Source of the DNA: Phycisphaeraceae bacterium
Lineage (GTDB): Bacteria > Planctomycetota > Phycisphaerae > Phycisphaerales > UBA1924
Direction of reading: 5' to 3'
DNA length: 64,000 bases
NCBI GenBank assembly: GCA_020639135.1
Contig: JACKHE010000005.1
Span: 186,001 to 250,000 of the forward strand
A program made the position numbers and the translations under genes. How positions within the stretch are numbered: position 1 is the stretch's first letter; every line of letters starts with the position of its first letter. Below, piece after piece: positions 1 to 10,200 of the stretch. The notes under the pieces were generated by a model that was not told the DNA's origin, did no database searches, and saw only the letters and a list, made by a program, of their open reading frames with translations.

Positions 1-2097
1 GATGTAGAACCGGGAGATTGTCTCGGATTCGCTCGTCGTGCTGAACAGCAGGCCGAGGATCGGGATCTCGCCCAGAACCGGGACCCGGGTGGTGGACTCG
101 CCGGTGCGGCGCGTCTCCAAGCCGCCGAGAACGACGGCATAGCCGTCGGGGATCGTCACCTCTCCGTCGAAGCTGTTCTGTTGGCTGGGCGGGGGCAGCA
201 CGCCGCCGTCGCCGGTGGACGTCGATTCGCCGGTGAAGGCGCTGAGCTCGACCGAGTACTCGAGGGATAGATGGTCGCCGGCGGTGATGTGGGGCGTCAC
301 GCTGACCGTCGTGCCGGCGTCCTCGAAGCCGCCGAGGCTGGTCGTAGCCACGGTGTCCGAGGCATTCAGGCTGGTGAAGGGGGCCCTGGACACGCCGCGG
401 ACGGTCGCGGTGGCGTTGTTGTTGACGAGGGTTTTCGGCGAGGAGACGGATCGGCCCGCGTTGACCGCTTCGAGCGCCCGCACGACCGCGTTGAAGTCCC
501 CCGGGTTGATGATCGAGCCCGTGAATCCCGTTCCGCCCGAGATCGCGGTGCCGGCGCCGAGCCCGAAGAGGCTCGCCAGATCGAACGTCGTCTGCCCGCT
601 GACGAACTGCCCGGTGAGCTCCACGCCGAAGTCCAGGGCGTCGCCCTCGTCGAGCGAAACAAGCGTCAGCTCGATCATGACCTGGGGCTGCCTGCGATCG
701 AGCCGCTCGACGATGGACTCGACCTGCGCCAGGGTCAGCGGATCGGCGACGACCAAGATGGAGTTCGTCGAGGTGTCCACGCTGATCGTGACCTGCTCGC
801 CGACACCCTCAAGAAGGCCGGAAGCGTCGCCGGGGGCAGCAGTCTCGGCGCCAGGAGCGGGCGACGCGGGAGGTGACGCCTGTGCGTTGGCTGGTTCTAC
901 GACGGGATCGGCTCGCTGGTTGATCTCGAGCAGCTCCCGGAGCGTCTCGGCGAGCTCCGTGGCGTCGCGGTTGCGGATCTCCAGAGCCAGCAGGGACGTC
1001 CCGACCCCGGCCGGGCCTTCGAGAATCTCCGCGATGAGATCATCGACCAGTTGCTGCTGCGCCTCGGTCGCGGTGACGTAGATCGTGGAGGTGAGCCGGT
1101 CGGTGATGATCCTCGGGGTGAAGCTCTCGGGGGAATCCGACCGGAGCAGGGCCCGCACCGACTCCGCGAGGTCCTCCAGCGGAGCGCCGCCACCCCGGTG
1201 CGCCCGGGTGACGAAGCGCTCCGCGACGTCGAACTGCTCGATGAGCTCCGTGATCCTGGCCATGCGTGACTCCGGCGCCAGGATGAGCACGCCCCGGTCG
1301 TCGGGCGTCGGGAGCAGCTGGACACCCGGTGAGACAGCCCCGGTCGCGGCTCGGGCGAGGGTCGGGTCCGCCACCACCTCGGCGGTGAGCACGAGCTGGA
1401 CGGACTCGATGACACGATTGGCCGTTGACGACTGGAGCGGGATGGTCCTGCGGGTGATCGGATCGGGAGGCGCATCGAGACGGTCGATCAGCTCGAGCGC
1501 CCGCTGAACCCGGCCCCGGTAGTCGCTGATCAGCATCAGGCCGGTCTCGCCGACCGCCTTGATCTGCCCCGCCTGCGGCGTCAGGAGCGGCTGCAACGCC
1601 GAGGAGACCGCCGCCGGTGAAGCGCTCCGGAGCCCGACGAGGACGGAGACGAAGTTCGATCCGGGAGAATCCGGATGTGATTCCAGTTCGTCACGATCCG
1701 TGAACCCCGGCGCCGCGTTGGGGGCTTGAGTCGCGGGGACGATGCGCAGGATGTCGGAGCCCCGAAGCGACACGATCGCGTAGCCCTGCCCCTCCAGCAC
1801 GAGCGTGAGCGTGCGCCAGAGATCCCGGTCGTCGAGGGGCCGGCGGAGGCGGAGTGTCACCGTGCGTTGGGCGAGTTCGCGCTGGGGGTACTCGACCGAG
1901 ACGCCGAGTCGCGTGCTGATGAGCTCGACCAGTTGGTCCAGCTTGATGTCGCCGGAGAGGGTGAACGAGATCGGCGCGGTCTCCCTGGAGGTCGGCGGTG
2001 GAGCTTGAGCTATCGAGGGAGCGACATCAATCAGTAGCGCACCGATGCTTGTGACCACGGCGATCAAAGACGAGATGGCGTCATTGTGTCGGTGCAT
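1..2097 (-). CDS. Type II/IV-type secretin (GspD-like), C-terminus cut by window edge
   Basis: Outer-membrane secretin subunit forming the multimeric exit channel of a type II-like secretion system. The reading frame runs open from an ATG at 2097 to the window start (699 codons, no stop seen). The first ~31 residues form a signal peptide ending near SIAQA. Residues ~40-120 read as an N0/TonB-short-like domain, followed by repeated N1-like modules (for example LKSSTANRV-type pieces near RTIPLQSSTANRV and VSVDTSTNSILVVADP), then the secretin core. The hallmark VPVLGEIPILGLLF and the preceding GYAVVLGGL lie close to the window edge, so only a short C-terminal part is missing. It starts 9 bp after the stop of the small gene at 2107-2841, suggesting co-transcription. 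The partner gsp genes would lie outside the window. GspD versus PilQ or a stand-alone secretin cannot be decided here. Confidence 0.9.
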   Translation of the reverse strand, partial: MHRHNDAISSLIAVVTSIGALLIDVAPSIAQAPPPTSRETAPISFTLSGDIKLDQLVELISTRLGVSVEYPQRELAQRTVTLRLRRPLDDRDLWRTLTLVLEGQGYAIVSLRGSDILRIVPATQAPNAAPGFTDRDELESHPDSPGSNFVSVLVGLRSASPAAVSSALQPLLTPQAGQIKAVGETGLMLISDYRGRVQRALELIDRLDAPPDPITRRTIPLQSSTANRVIESVQLVLTAEVVADPTLARAATGAVSPGVQLLPTPDDRGVLILAPESRMARITELIEQFDVAERFVTRAHRGGGAPLEDLAESVRALLRSDSPESFTPRIITDRLTSTIYVTATEAQQQLVDDLIAEILEGPAGVGTSLLALEIRNRDATELAETLRELLEINQRADPVVEPANAQASPPASPAPGAETAAPGDASGLLEGVGEQVTISVDTSTNSILVVADPLTLAQVESIVERLDRRQPQVMIELTLVSLDEGDALDFGVELTGQFVSGQTTFDLASLFGLGAGTAISGGTGFTGSIINPGDFNAVVRALEAVNAGRSVSSPKTLVNNNATATVRGVSRAPFTSLNASDTVATTSLGGFEDAGTTVSVTPHITAGDHLSLEYSVELSAFTGESTSTGDGGVLPPPSQQNSFDGEVTIPDGYAVVLGGLETRRTGESTTRVPVLGEIPILGLLFSTTSESETISRFYI

Positions 2098-2106
2098 CGT
2101 GGTATT

Positions 2107-2841
2107 CTATTCTACATTTTCATCGAGAAGTGCGTTGGCTTGCGCCTGCCATGCTGCCTTCAACGCAGGAAGATTTGCGGCTAAACGTGTTTCGGCGAGC
2201 GCAACTGCCGTGCTGGACCGGGCGGCGTTGAGGGCCGCGAGTTCGGCATTGGTGCACGTGACACCGCGTCGCTCATTTCGCAGGGCTGCTTCGAGCAAAC
2301 TCCAGGCCGTATCGTTGAGGTCGAGTACACGATACGCGGCAGGGATGGCCCGGTCCTGGTTCTCGGAGACCCGGGCCATCAGGTTGGCGGTTTCGGAGCC
2401 GGCGAGCTCTGTGACGACATCCATCACGTTTTCGTTGATATCATCCTGAACAGATTGCCAGCGGATTTCAGCTTCGACCAGTGCGGCTTCAGCAAAGTCG
2501 AGTTTTGCGCGTCGAATTTCAGAAATACCACTGCGACGGATTTCATATTGGGTGATGCGCAGCGCTTGCCTCGCTGTCGCGAGTTCGGATATTGCATTAT
2601 TGTGCTCACGAGAATTCAGGCGCTGCCTGACCCTTTGATACACCATGCGAAACGTGGCATCATTCAAACCAGAAGCCGCGACGCTACTCGGGCTAAGATG
2701 AAATAGGATTTCGACGCAGCCTTGCTCAGCGAAATCATTATTAGGGCCGCCGGCCAAAGACACACGTGAGAAAGTTAGTGTAGCGATTGTTGTTATTGTT
2801 GTAATTGTTAGTTTGCAGTACAATCGATGTGTTGTTTTCAT
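2107..2841 (-). CDS. Exported helical protein of unknown function
   Basis: A 244-residue protein that I do not recognise. The first ~30 residues (MKTTHRLYCK followed by a Thr/Ile-rich stretch ending ...SLAGG) look like a signal peptide. The rest is strongly helical and rich in Ala, Glu and Arg, with a possible coiled coil at about residues 70-135 and a second helical block at ~150-240. One Cys pair (C42 and a Cys in GVTCTN) could form a disulfide outside the cytoplasm. The start has GGGAG about 10 nt upstream. It lies 9 bp before the secretin gene on the same strand, so an accessory or periplasmic role with that secretin is possible but is inference. The coding region is visibly more AT-rich than genes further right. 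Confidence 0.7.
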   Translation of the reverse strand: MKTTHRLYCKLTITTITTIATLTFSRVSLAGGPNNDFAEQGCVEILFHLSPSSVAASGLNDATFRMVYQRVRQRLNSREHNNAISELATARQALRITQYEIRRSGISEIRRAKLDFAEAALVEAEIRWQSVQDDINENVMDVVTELAGSETANLMARVSENQDRAIPAAYRVLDLNDTAWSLLEAALRNERRGVTCTNAELAALNAARSSTAVALAETRLAANLPALKAAWQAQANALLDENVE

Positions 2842-2874
2842 GGCAGTTCAACTCCCGGGATATCCCGATAGCTA

Positions 2875-3384
2875 TCAAGATCGTGGTGGTAGTTCTACGA
2901 GATTCTCATCAAGATTTCGATCGCATTGGTGACGATCAGTTCGGATTGTATAGCTTCCTGGTTTGTAGGGCACCTGGCGACCTTGTGGATGTTCATCAGA
3001 ATATATCATAAATTCGAATCCAAAGTTGCTGCTGCACTCGGCAAGAAGTTCGTCGTTGTTCTCCCGCACAACGATTTCTAGGCGAAAACCAGATCCTTCG
3101 CAGGTGGTTCTTAGGTATTCAATGCCATCAATGGTTTCTGAGTGAGAAGTTGTCGACTCGGGCCACGTCGCTCTGCTTTGTGACCGGGCGTTGCTAGTAC
3201 CACCGGCAAAACCACTTGTTGTAGTTATTGAAAGTGAGCCATCTTTGTCGATGCAAATTTCAATGGCGCAGTGAGGGGTTGGTGGTATATTATTACACCC
3301 CGATGTTAGTGTGTTTAAACTGTAAAGCGAACATGCAGCTATGGGGCAAATTTGTGTCTGGTGTTTTTTTTGCCTTATTGGCAT
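2875..3384 (-). CDS. Hypothetical protein, possible lipoprotein-like
   Basis: A 169-residue frame with no recognised domain. The first 30 residues end in NTLTSGC, which only loosely resembles a lipobox, and the N-terminus is weakly hydrophobic, so export is uncertain. The body has several Cys residues and a beta-like pattern (SLSITTTSGF, IEYLRTTCEG, FRLEIVVREN), consistent with a small secreted fold. The proposed ATG overlaps a different frame (3293-3502), and the start region contains a run of eight A bases where a single-base slip would join the two frames, so the start or even the integrity of this gene is unsure. It lies in the AT-rich stretch between the RHS gene and the secretin, on the same strand as both. 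Confidence 0.45.
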   Translation of the reverse strand: MPIRQKKHQTQICPIAACSLYSLNTLTSGCNNIPPTPHCAIEICIDKDGSLSITTTSGFAGGTSNARSQSRATWPESTTSHSETIDGIEYLRTTCEGSGFRLEIVVRENNDELLAECSSNFGFEFMIYSDEHPQGRQVPYKPGSYTIRTDRHQCDRNLDENLVELPPRS

Positions 3385-3509
3385 CCATCGTCAATTTTTG
3401 TAATTGATTGTATATATTATCTAGGCCCATGTCCCCGGCGGTTGAATTGCATGCACATAAGATTGGAGGCGCCATGTCACTATATCTTAGAATATCATTC
3501 AAGTCTGAT

Positions 3510-4232
3510 TTAAGGAATTCGCTCTAGTCGGACTCTGCCCCATTCTCGCCAATCATCGCCAACGAAGCCACCACACTGAATGTGCGAATAGGAGACCGTC
3601 GATAATATTGTATGGATAGATGCCGGAATAATTCTACTATCATCTGATGTTATATATATGATAACTTCTTGCGCTTTTGGGCGCGTGTACCAAATTATGG
3701 TCGCCGAAAACGCGCGCATCTCTGTTTGGCCCCAATGTGCGGGCGAGCCATCCGAATCAAGCCACGGCGAAACTAGCCAGTCAGGCGACCCCGCATCACC
3801 GCGGTAATTTTTATGGATATCACTGGCACTAAGGTCGCCAGATGAATTAGCCATAATTTCACGGGGCTCAACCGTAATCCCATGCAATCGAAGAGCTAAG
3901 ACATCACCAAATAACCAACTTCCGTGCATATGGGCCACATCTATTTTTGTTGGAGATAATTGTGGCCAGTTCGTAATATCGACATTCTTAAGTACACTTG
4001 ATACCAAGTCTTGCAACTCATCGTTCGACAGATCTTTGGTAGCTACCGGTGGGGCTTGGGATTCTCTCTGCGCTGCGTACAACAGCATCAGTGAAAATAC
4101 TGCAATACAGGGTACGAATATCGCGGATCTTTTCAGCCATGCACGTCTCATGCCTGCGCTCTCCAAGGGTGATAGTATATTGTTCTTAAAACCACAGACA
4201 TCGAGCAAAGTTGTCATGTGCGTCTTCACCAC
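3510..4232 (-). CDS. Membrane-anchored protein encoded directly after the RHS gene
   Basis: A 240-residue protein whose start overlaps the end of the RHS gene by 7 bp. An N-terminal cytoplasmic piece is followed by one transmembrane helix (about residues 36-53, after MRRAWLKRSAIF) and a ~185-residue extracytoplasmic domain with WPQLSPTKID, WLVSPWLDSD and AFSATIIWYTRPKAQEVII. The Met at residue 28 is an alternative start that would leave a simple signal anchor. No family is recognised. The overlap and strand suggest co-translation with the RHS protein. In polymorphic toxin loci the gene directly after the toxin is often its immunity protein, and an anchored extracytoplasmic domain would suit a toxin acting outside the cytoplasm, but nothing in the sequence proves this. 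Confidence 0.7.
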   Translation of the reverse strand: MVKTHMTTLLDVCGFKNNILSPLESAGMRRAWLKRSAIFVPCIAVFSLMLLYAAQRESQAPPVATKDLSNDELQDLVSSVLKNVDITNWPQLSPTKIDVAHMHGSWLFGDVLALRLHGITVEPREIMANSSGDLSASDIHKNYRGDAGSPDWLVSPWLDSDGSPAHWGQTEMRAFSATIIWYTRPKAQEVIIYITSDDSRIIPASIHTILSTVSYSHIQCGGFVGDDWREWGRVRLERIP

Positions 4233-7200
4233 GGACCCTTATCCCCCCGAGGCGGATGTGACGAGTTCGTGTGATATCTCTGTCCCGGGCACCACTTGAT
4301 AATATCAAATCTCATGCCGCGGATCCTGAAACTTTTTGCAATGCCAACATAATGAAGCTCTTGCGCACCGCGCAGCACATTTCCAAAATCGTACACATCT
4401 TCCACCCAAGTCTCAATTTTCATTTCACAGCTGCCGTTTGGCTGACATCCGGCGTCTTTATATCGACCCCACGTGCCGTAACCGCCGAGAGTCGCGTACC
4501 AATCCGACGATTCCCAATATGATATCCTGGTTGGTTCTGTGCGATCCGTGGTCCCAGAAGGCGTCATCCCGCTTTCAACCGCCTGCATTGCAGAATTTAT
4601 CATGCCCACATATGTTTTGTAAGCCGAATCGCTCTGCTTGAATAGTTGATTGTTATTGATCCACATAGTATTGCCAGAATTGCCAAGGTAGTGAAAAAGG
4701 GCGCTGCCGGCATTCTTTCGGCCAGTTGTCATCCACACGGCCGCCTTAGCTTGAAGTTCGCCATACACCACATAATCTGTCCACCAGGGAGATGCTACCG
4801 TTCCATGAGTCTGATTCAGAGATCTCAGTAACAGTACAATTCCCGTCAAGGGCGGCATCGTATATCCGGGCGTATATCTGGCGCGGGTATTGTATGCTAC
4901 CGTAGTTCCAGATGGATCAACAGTCCCTGCTGTATTTGAATGTCCATATTCATATAAATTAGTTCCATCCATATATATCAACGGATCTCGTGACAACCAT
5001 CGCCCGGTCTCGCCATCTAGCCAACGATACCGGACACAATACTGCGATACATTATCGTCATACAGATACCCCGACAGTCCGACGATGTTCCCAATTTTGC
5101 TGAGCTCGCCGTCGTTCGGTGTGGGATCGCCGAGGGGTATCAGATACCCGAGATCGGCAGTATCGACTACGCCATCAAAGTTACAATCCAGGTTTGGAGG
5201 GTAGTCCGAATCAGCTGCTGATGTTCCAATCGCGGTGATCAGCGGGCCGAGATCAGCGGTGTCAAGCACGCTGTCCCCATTGGAATCCGCATCATGCAAG
5301 GCGCGCGGGACGCCGTACGCGGAATACACCACGCGCTCCTTGCCGCCCGTATCGGGCAGCAGCAAGACGACGCTGTGACGTCGATCGGTCGCGGCGTAAT
5401 AAATGTTCGATGCAGTATCGGTGAAATCACCGAGATCTCCCGAGCTATCATCATCGGTCATGAACGCGACGAGGGTGTCGATGTAGGTCGGGCACCAGAC
5501 CCACTGGGTCATCGCTTCAGGGGCGTCATTATCGAAATCTTCGAATTGGCGAGATTCGAGGAGACGCCAGGCAACGTCGTAGAAGAATACCTCACCCTCA
5601 TCGACAGCTTCTTCGTAGGCCGACTCGGTGCTCTCATCGGTGTTCACGGTTCGCGTCACCCGCTGGTGCATCGCGTTGTATGAGTACCGGGTCCTCCAGC
5701 GGAACCCTTCCGATTCTGGATTAACCTCGGCGCCGACAAGCCGGTTCCAGGCATCGTAGGTGTAACGCCATTGATCTGAAGGCCCGGAGAGGTCATCGTT
5801 GATTTCTTTCTGCGTCTGATTGCCGACGGGATCGAATGAATCGTACAGCGCTTCCCCACCAACAGGGAGGCCGGCGATGATCCGGTGACGGATCGTGATC
5901 TCGTTGACTGAGTTGTGATCTCTGTCTTCGAACTGATCGTCGGCGTCGAAGCCATCGTCGTCGAGTTCTCGATCGTAGTCTTCCCAGTTGCCGAGGAGGT
6001 CAAGGTTCCAGCGCTCACTACGCCGTCCGGGGGTAGAAGCGCTCGTGAACGAGTCTTGGTGAAGGCGATCGACTGAATCATACTCAAAATACCGATCTGG
6101 CTCGCTCGGGCCTGGGACGACATCAAGCCTGCTCAGAATATTGGAGTTCCGGTCGTAGGCATACTCCAGATTGACGACGGGGGCGTCACCGGACTGCGGC
6201 GATGGCCAGAGATACCTTCGCCATTCCTGATGCTTGATCCGGCCGAATCGGTCGTAGCCGTCGTACTCGCCTGCGATGGGGGTGTCGGTCGCGTCGTCGA
6301 TGGTCCTCCGATCGAGGCGCAAGCCAACCTTCGTGTAATCCTTGATCGCAAGAGTGTCCATGCCGAGATAATCATACTCGACGCCCTCCGGATCCTGCGA
6401 ATCACCCCAGGAGAAGCCGCTGAGGCGGGAGATCACGCCGTCGAGGCCTGAGTCATAATGATGGGTTAAAGCGGTTGGGATTGGGACGGGGGGAGGGTTC
6501 GGATTTGTTGGCTTACTCGGATACTCTAGCGTATCAAGCCGAGAGTAGTTACCGGACACCGTCCCTGAAGCCGGGGCCGCGGCGTACTCGTAGGTGTAAT
6601 CGACGGAGCCCGTGATGGCATTGCCTTCGCAGACGGTCATTTGATCGACCTGGGTGACCTGGTTGATGTCGTTGTACGCCATCGTGACGGAGGAATCGAC
6701 GGTCGTCGTCCCCGATAGCAATGACTGAGCACTGGAGAGGCGGCCCATGCCGTCGAAGGTGAAGACAAGCTCATCGATACGCGTATCGATACCGTTAGCG
6801 GTGCCAAAGTCCGTGATCTCATCATGAGTCATCCGGCCAAGGCCATCACGGGAGAATGTGTGTTCGATGCCGTTCTGATCGGTGTACGTCACGACTTCGC
6901 CGAGATAATTGTAGGTGTAGTCAACGGAGTCCCCATCAGGATACTCGGTATTGACCAACAGGTCCGGATTCGCATAGGCGCCGCTGCTGTAGCCATAGGT
7001 GTACTCGGTCACCTGTTCGATCTGGCTCGGCGATACGTAGTTGATCGCGACCTGCTGCGTGGTCTGATCGATCGAGTTGTAGCCGATGAGTGTCGTACGG
7101 TCTTCATCGCCGACATAGGTCGTATCGGATTCGATCGCGCCGAGGTTGACCTCCCAACCCCAGTCGTCTGAGGAGCGGGTAATTGTAGCGTCGACATAGT

Positions 7201-10200
7201 TCTCGACTACCGCGACGGTGCGGTTGAGGTCGTCGAAATAGGTCTTGGTGACACGCCCTTCTGGATCGGTCGTCGTGTCCGCTAGGCCGCGGCTGCTGCT
7301 GTAGGCGGTCGCGGTGATGATGGCGTCCTCGAAGCCGGTCTCGTCCCAGTCAGGAGGGTTCGTCGGCGACGGCGCCGAGGGAGGGCTGCCGCCGCCTTTC
7401 AGAACATCCGTCGATGAGCCGAGGTTGGTTCCCCATGCGATCGATCGGATCGGTCTCGAAGCGTCGTCGTACGCGCTCTGGGTAAACGTCACGATACTGT
7501 CCGTCGAAGCTCCCGACGCGAGATCCCCCGTGTATGTGCTGTCGTGTGTGCGCATGCGGCGCATGACGGTCTGAACCGTGCCGGCTGCATGAGATGGCAC
7601 GCCGTCGATCCCAGCACGGTTATATAGGTATTCAGTCTGCTCAAGCACAGTGTCGTCTTCGACGTCTTGTGCGTATTTGAAGGAATCTCCAACAGTATCC
7701 GTTCCAGGAGCCGGGTCGCCGCCCATGTCAGTCGTGTATGAGACAATCGGGCGGCCGAGCCCGTCGTAGCGTGTTTTCTGACCAGGTCCGTTCGGCCCCC
7801 AGGTACAAAGCGCGCGACCGTTCTCGTCGAAGATGCTATAGGTATCGAGGAATTGCTTGGCGGTGTCTGTTGCTTGACCAGCGTCGGTCGCGACACGATG
7901 CAGGTACATCAGACCGCGCCGGGTGTAATGGAATTCTTCGTAAAAACCGCGGTTCGTGTTCGTATCTGTAAAGACATCGCCCGATTGGATGTCCTCGACC
8001 AAGTCAGGCAGCGGTGATGGGTCGGATTCGAAAAGCGCTCGTTTCGCTACACGGCCGAGGCCGTCATATTGGATAGCCTCGTACGGCGGCTCGGGCCCCT
8101 TTGTGTATACGAGCCGACCACGCTGGTCGTAGAGATATCCGGTGTCGCGCGACTCGGTGCTGGATTCGAAACTCTGGACATATGTCAGTCGACGTGTGCC
8201 GACTTCCTGTTCCGGGGCGGGGGGCGAGTCATTCCACCAGTCATAATCGTAGAACCGTTTTTCGATTACTGCGGGGGAGCTCACACCATCACTGACGGCT
8301 ATCTCAATAATCGAATTGTAGTGGTCATATGTATAATGAGTGTGCTTTCCGTTTGGCGCGATTTCTGTGGTCACTCTCCCGCGCCCGTCGTATTCATACG
8401 ACGTCGAGTACGCGCCCGATGAGGGATTCCCTGAAGAGAGATCGTGCCACCTAGTAGCGCTCAGCAGCGTGCCGATCGCGTCGTGCTCGGAGCTGCTCCG
8501 CGTCACTTCGCTCCCGATGCTGTAAGTCGCGATCGGATGATCGGTTGAAGCCCCGCCAGTGGTCAGGCTGATTGAATTCATCGCATACGAACTGTTCCGA
8601 ACACCGTGTCCACCGGCATCCATCCAACTGACCGAAGCGGGACCGGAAAATATTTGTGAACCGCTGTCCGAATATGGCGGGATCGTCACCTGGACAAAAT
8701 AAACCTGGTTGGGTCGTTCATTCTGGGCGTCGCCCGGGGTCAGATACCGTAGTTCGCGGCGCGTATAAGTCGTTGAGCCTGAGGAGGAGGTCATTGCGAC
8801 CACCCTGCCGAGCGGGTCGAGTTGATACGTAGTCCTGAGCGATGCGGAACTGCCTCCGCTGGGATCGCTCCGACCCATGTAATCGGGCGGTGTCTGGTCC
8901 GGCGGTTCAGCCGGTGGGGGATATGCATCCAGGGCCGCATCGTATAAAATCAGCGGTGCATTGGTCGGCCACGCGGCGTTTGATACCGACTGAATCACAC
9001 GCCCCGTGCGGTAGGGATATGAGCCGGCGGTCTGATATTGATAGGAGTCGATCGCCTTGTCTGGATGAATTTGGTAGAGGTGATTGCCGAATTCATCAAA
9101 GTACTGCAATACATTGAATGAATTCTGATCACTGAATGGCTGGGATGGTGATGCCGGACCACCTTGGGCGTAAGTTTCGCGTTCGATGCTCGTGCGGCAC
9201 AATGCGATGCCATCGGCGTGTTTCGAGTCGGGATGTGGCTCAGGGTGAAATTCGTATTCATACAGCATGGTCTCGACCGAATCGTTCCCGGATCCTGGCC
9301 CTGCGTCAGGATCTGGAAATACCTCCATCAGAACTGGCAAGTACAGATGGCTGGTATTCACCGAGTAGTCGATGGAGTACAGCGAATACACCGTGCCGGT
9401 GTTGGCGCCTGGCCCGGCAGCAAAGTCGGTGAGAGGCGAGCCGTTCGGGTCGGCTCCCTCGCGTACGCCAGAATACGTTCTTTCAAGAGTGTCATTGTTA
9501 TATTCGTACAAGTACACCCTGCCGGTGTCCGGCGAAGCCGTATATTGGGGTTTGGTGGTTGAGCTTGAGCCGGGCGTGTACGATTGAGTCGCGGACGACA
9601 TCATCTTCCGGATGAGTTTCAACCGGTTGTTGACGGTGTCGTACACTTTGTGGGTCACCCAGTACTGGGGCTGCCCACCGGAAGACGTCTCGACCACGCG
9701 GTTGATCAATACCGGGGTTTTAATCGATTCTGATGCTTCGCCAAACCTGGCGACATCATAATAGACGTTGCGATGAGTCGTCCAAGACCCATCCTCTTTG
9801 TGTTCGTCATGATACGAAAGCGTGCTTGAGTATCCGCTCTGCTGGTCATCGTAGACGAGATTGGAGTAGGTAAGTCTGCGTGAAAAGCTCGAAGAGCTCC
9901 CGCCGCCGCCAGAGCATCCGCACCGTCCTTGCGTATATTGCCGGAGAACCTGGGAGTCTCCTACGCTGTTCGATCCGTCATCATCTCCATAGACGATGTA
10001 TTTCTTGGCGAGATCGACGATATACGGGTTGGTGACAAGATCGTGAGAGGATCCGGGAAACACCAGATGCAGAGCGAGTGAAGGGTCCGTATCCAGAGTC
10101 GGGAGTTCCAACAGCTCCTCGGCGCGATATTCGAGTGATTGCTCGGTAGCGCCGGACTCAGAGTTCTTGAGCTGCGTAAAGTACTCGATTTGTGCGGAAT

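Noticed and set aside
3293..3502. A 69-codon minus-strand frame overlapping the hypothetical gene at 2875-3384
   Set aside because: Too short and without signal or motif; mentioned only because of the shared A8 run.
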